Source: Thermoanaerobacterales bacterium | GTDB taxonomy: Bacteria > Bacillota > Desulfotomaculia > Desulfotomaculales > JASEER01 | Length of the DNA: 38,625 nucleotides | Assembly (NCBI GenBank): GCA_030019475.1 | Contig: JASEER010000010.1 | Span: 24,001-62,625, forward strand | Reading direction: 5' to 3' | In this document: one piece after another, positions 37,707 through 38,625 of the stretch | Position numbering within the stretch: position 1 is the first letter of the stretch | Layout of the letters: each line of letters begins with the position of its first letter | Notes under the pieces: model-generated | Databases searched by the model: none | What the model saw: only the letters and a program-made list of their open reading frames with translations | Told to the model about the DNA's origin: nothing | Program-made: the position numbers and the translations under genes

Positions 37707-38625
37707 GTGGGCGTATTGAGGCTCGATGATTATGAAAGCGCGGCGGGCAGCGCGGTGCTTGGGGAGATCCGGGCGCTGGGGGAAAGGCTGCGGGGTTACA
37801 GCCTCCTGCACATCAACTCCACCCGGGTGGGCGGGGGCGTGGTCGAGATCCTCAACTCCCTGGTGCCCCTGATGCAGGAGGTCGGGCTCACGGCCAGGTG
37901 GGCGGTGCTCAAAGCCCCCCCGGAGTTTTTTAACACCACCAAACAGTTTCACAACGGCATGCACGGCCAGGAGGTCCACATCACCGGCGAGATGCTGGAG
38001 AGCTACCTGGCCACCGCCCAGGACAACCGGCACCTGCTGGATGAAGGGGCCGATCTCGTAGTCATTCACGACCAGCAGCCGCTGGGCCTCACCGCCTTCC
38101 GTGGGGACAGCGATGCCCGCTGGATGTGGTACTGCCACATAGACCCCCGGCCCGCCGTTCCGGCGGTATGGTACTTCCTGGCGCCCATGGCCGCCGCCTG
38201 TGACGTCGCCGTCTTCCACCTGCCGGAGTACGCCCGCGACCTGCCGCTGCTGCAGTATTTCATGCCGCCGGCCATCGATCCCCTTTCCGAAAAGAACAGG
38301 GATGTCTCCCAGGAAGAGTACGAGGCGGTGCTGCAGCGGCTGGGAGTGGACCCGGAAGGACCGCCGGTCATCCTGCAGGTGTCCCGCTTCGACCGGCTGA
38401 AGGACCCGGTGGGCGTGATCGACGCCTTCCGGATGGTACGGGAGCACATGCCCTGCCGCCTGATCCTCGCCGGGGGCGGGGCCGACGACGACCCGGAGGG
38501 GATGGTCGTCCTCAACGAGGTGCGCAACCTGGCGGAGGGCGACCCGGATATCACGGTGCTGGCCCTGAGCCCGGACGCCAACCTGGAGATCAACGTCCTG
38601 CAGCGGCGCGCCGACGTCATCGTGC
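37707..38625 (+). CDS. treT: Trehalose synthase/glycosyltransferase TreT-like (3' truncated by window edge)
   Basis: Open at the right edge, 306 codons present. GTG 37707 has AAGGAGGGGG upstream. The N-terminal half matches retaining GT4 trehalose synthases: SLLHINSTRVGGGVVEILN, the HDQQPLG loop, HIDPRPAVPAVW and PPAIDPLSEKNRD; the second Rossmann half begins LQVSRFDRLKDPVGVIDAF and LILAGGG. It makes trehalose from NDP-glucose and glucose, reversible in archaeal relatives. It is the second trehalose-forming route encoded in the operon. The conserved C-terminal donor motif lies outside the window. Confidence 0.88.
   Translation, partial: MGVLRLDDYESAAGSAVLGEIRALGERLRGYSLLHINSTRVGGGVVEILNSLVPLMQEVGLTARWAVLKAPPEFFNTTKQFHNGMHGQEVHITGEMLESYLATAQDNRHLLDEGADLVVIHDQQPLGLTAFRGDSDARWMWYCHIDPRPAVPAVWYFLAPMAAACDVAVFHLPEYARDLPLLQYFMPPAIDPLSEKNRDVSQEEYEAVLQRLGVDPEGPPVILQVSRFDRLKDPVGVIDAFRMVREHMPCRLILAGGGADDDPEGMVVLNEVRNLAEGDPDITVLALSPDANLEINVLQRRADVIV

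Noticed and set aside
1-38625. CRISPR array, prophage or insertion sequence
   Set aside because: No regularly spaced repeats, no integrase, structural or transposase gene; the HTH at 3567 is transposase-like only in its helix-turn-helix.

Overview
The window looks like a chromosomal segment of a high-GC, probably thermophilic or anaerobic member of the Clostridia (Desulfotomaculum/Moorella/Ammonifex-like). This is inferred from gene content and style, not from a marker gene. The hints are strong AGGAGG-type ribosome sites with many TTG and GTG starts, an archaeal-type fructose-1,6-bisphosphate aldolase/phosphatase, a YezD/DUF2292 protein, a mini FliK/FlhB-like pair and a small siroheme protein. 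No phage, CRISPR or insertion sequence is visible.

Layout. (1) 1-2.8 kb: the end of a histidine kinase, a receiver-only response regulator and an exported membrane-anchored protein, converging on an NtrC-type sigma-54 activator. (2) 3.2-8.2 kb: a YezD-like protein, an HTH-CBS reading frame, a NhaD/ArsB-type ion transporter, a second CBS protein and an SLC13 transporter. (3) 8.2-9.2 kb: an 850-base stretch with no convincing gene but with two overlapping opposed promoters, then tRNA-Thr(CGT) with its own promoter and terminator. (4) 9.3-18 kb: a TPR lipoprotein, an LldP-type permease, a PAS-PAS sigma-54 activator, a sulfotransferase and another SLC13-type transporter. Two near-perfect sigma-54 promoters lie in front of the permease and the sulfotransferase, and an 18-bp palindrome recurs at both ends of the activator gene. 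(5) 18.1-23.5 kb: a second NhaD/ArsB-type transporter, a TauE/SafE exporter, FliK-like and FlhB-like proteins, RNase HI, a small sulfite-reductase-like protein and a DUF2148 protein, with two copies of a dispersed inverted repeat. (6) 23.6-28.3 kb: FBP aldolase/phosphatase divergent from an MBL-fold hydrolase, an overlooked two-TM small protein, then E1 alpha and beta of a 2-oxoacid dehydrogenase. (7) 28.5 kb to the edge: a tightly coupled alpha-glucan/trehalose operon, malQ-treZ-GH57-treY-treT.

How they work together. The left half is dominated by anion or ion transporters (NhaD/ArsB, SLC13, LldP, TauE), sensors (CBS, two-component, PAS) and sulfur-flavoured proteins (sulfotransferase, siroheme protein, TauE, YezD-like). 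It reads as a regulated organic-acid/sulfur-anion transport region under partial sigma-54 control. The right half turns maltodextrin or glycogen into trehalose by two routes, TreY/TreZ and TreT. The most novel signal is the sigma-54 circuit at 11.2-15.3 kb: activator, tandem enhancer-like palindromes and a -24/-12 promoter driving a sulfotransferase gene.
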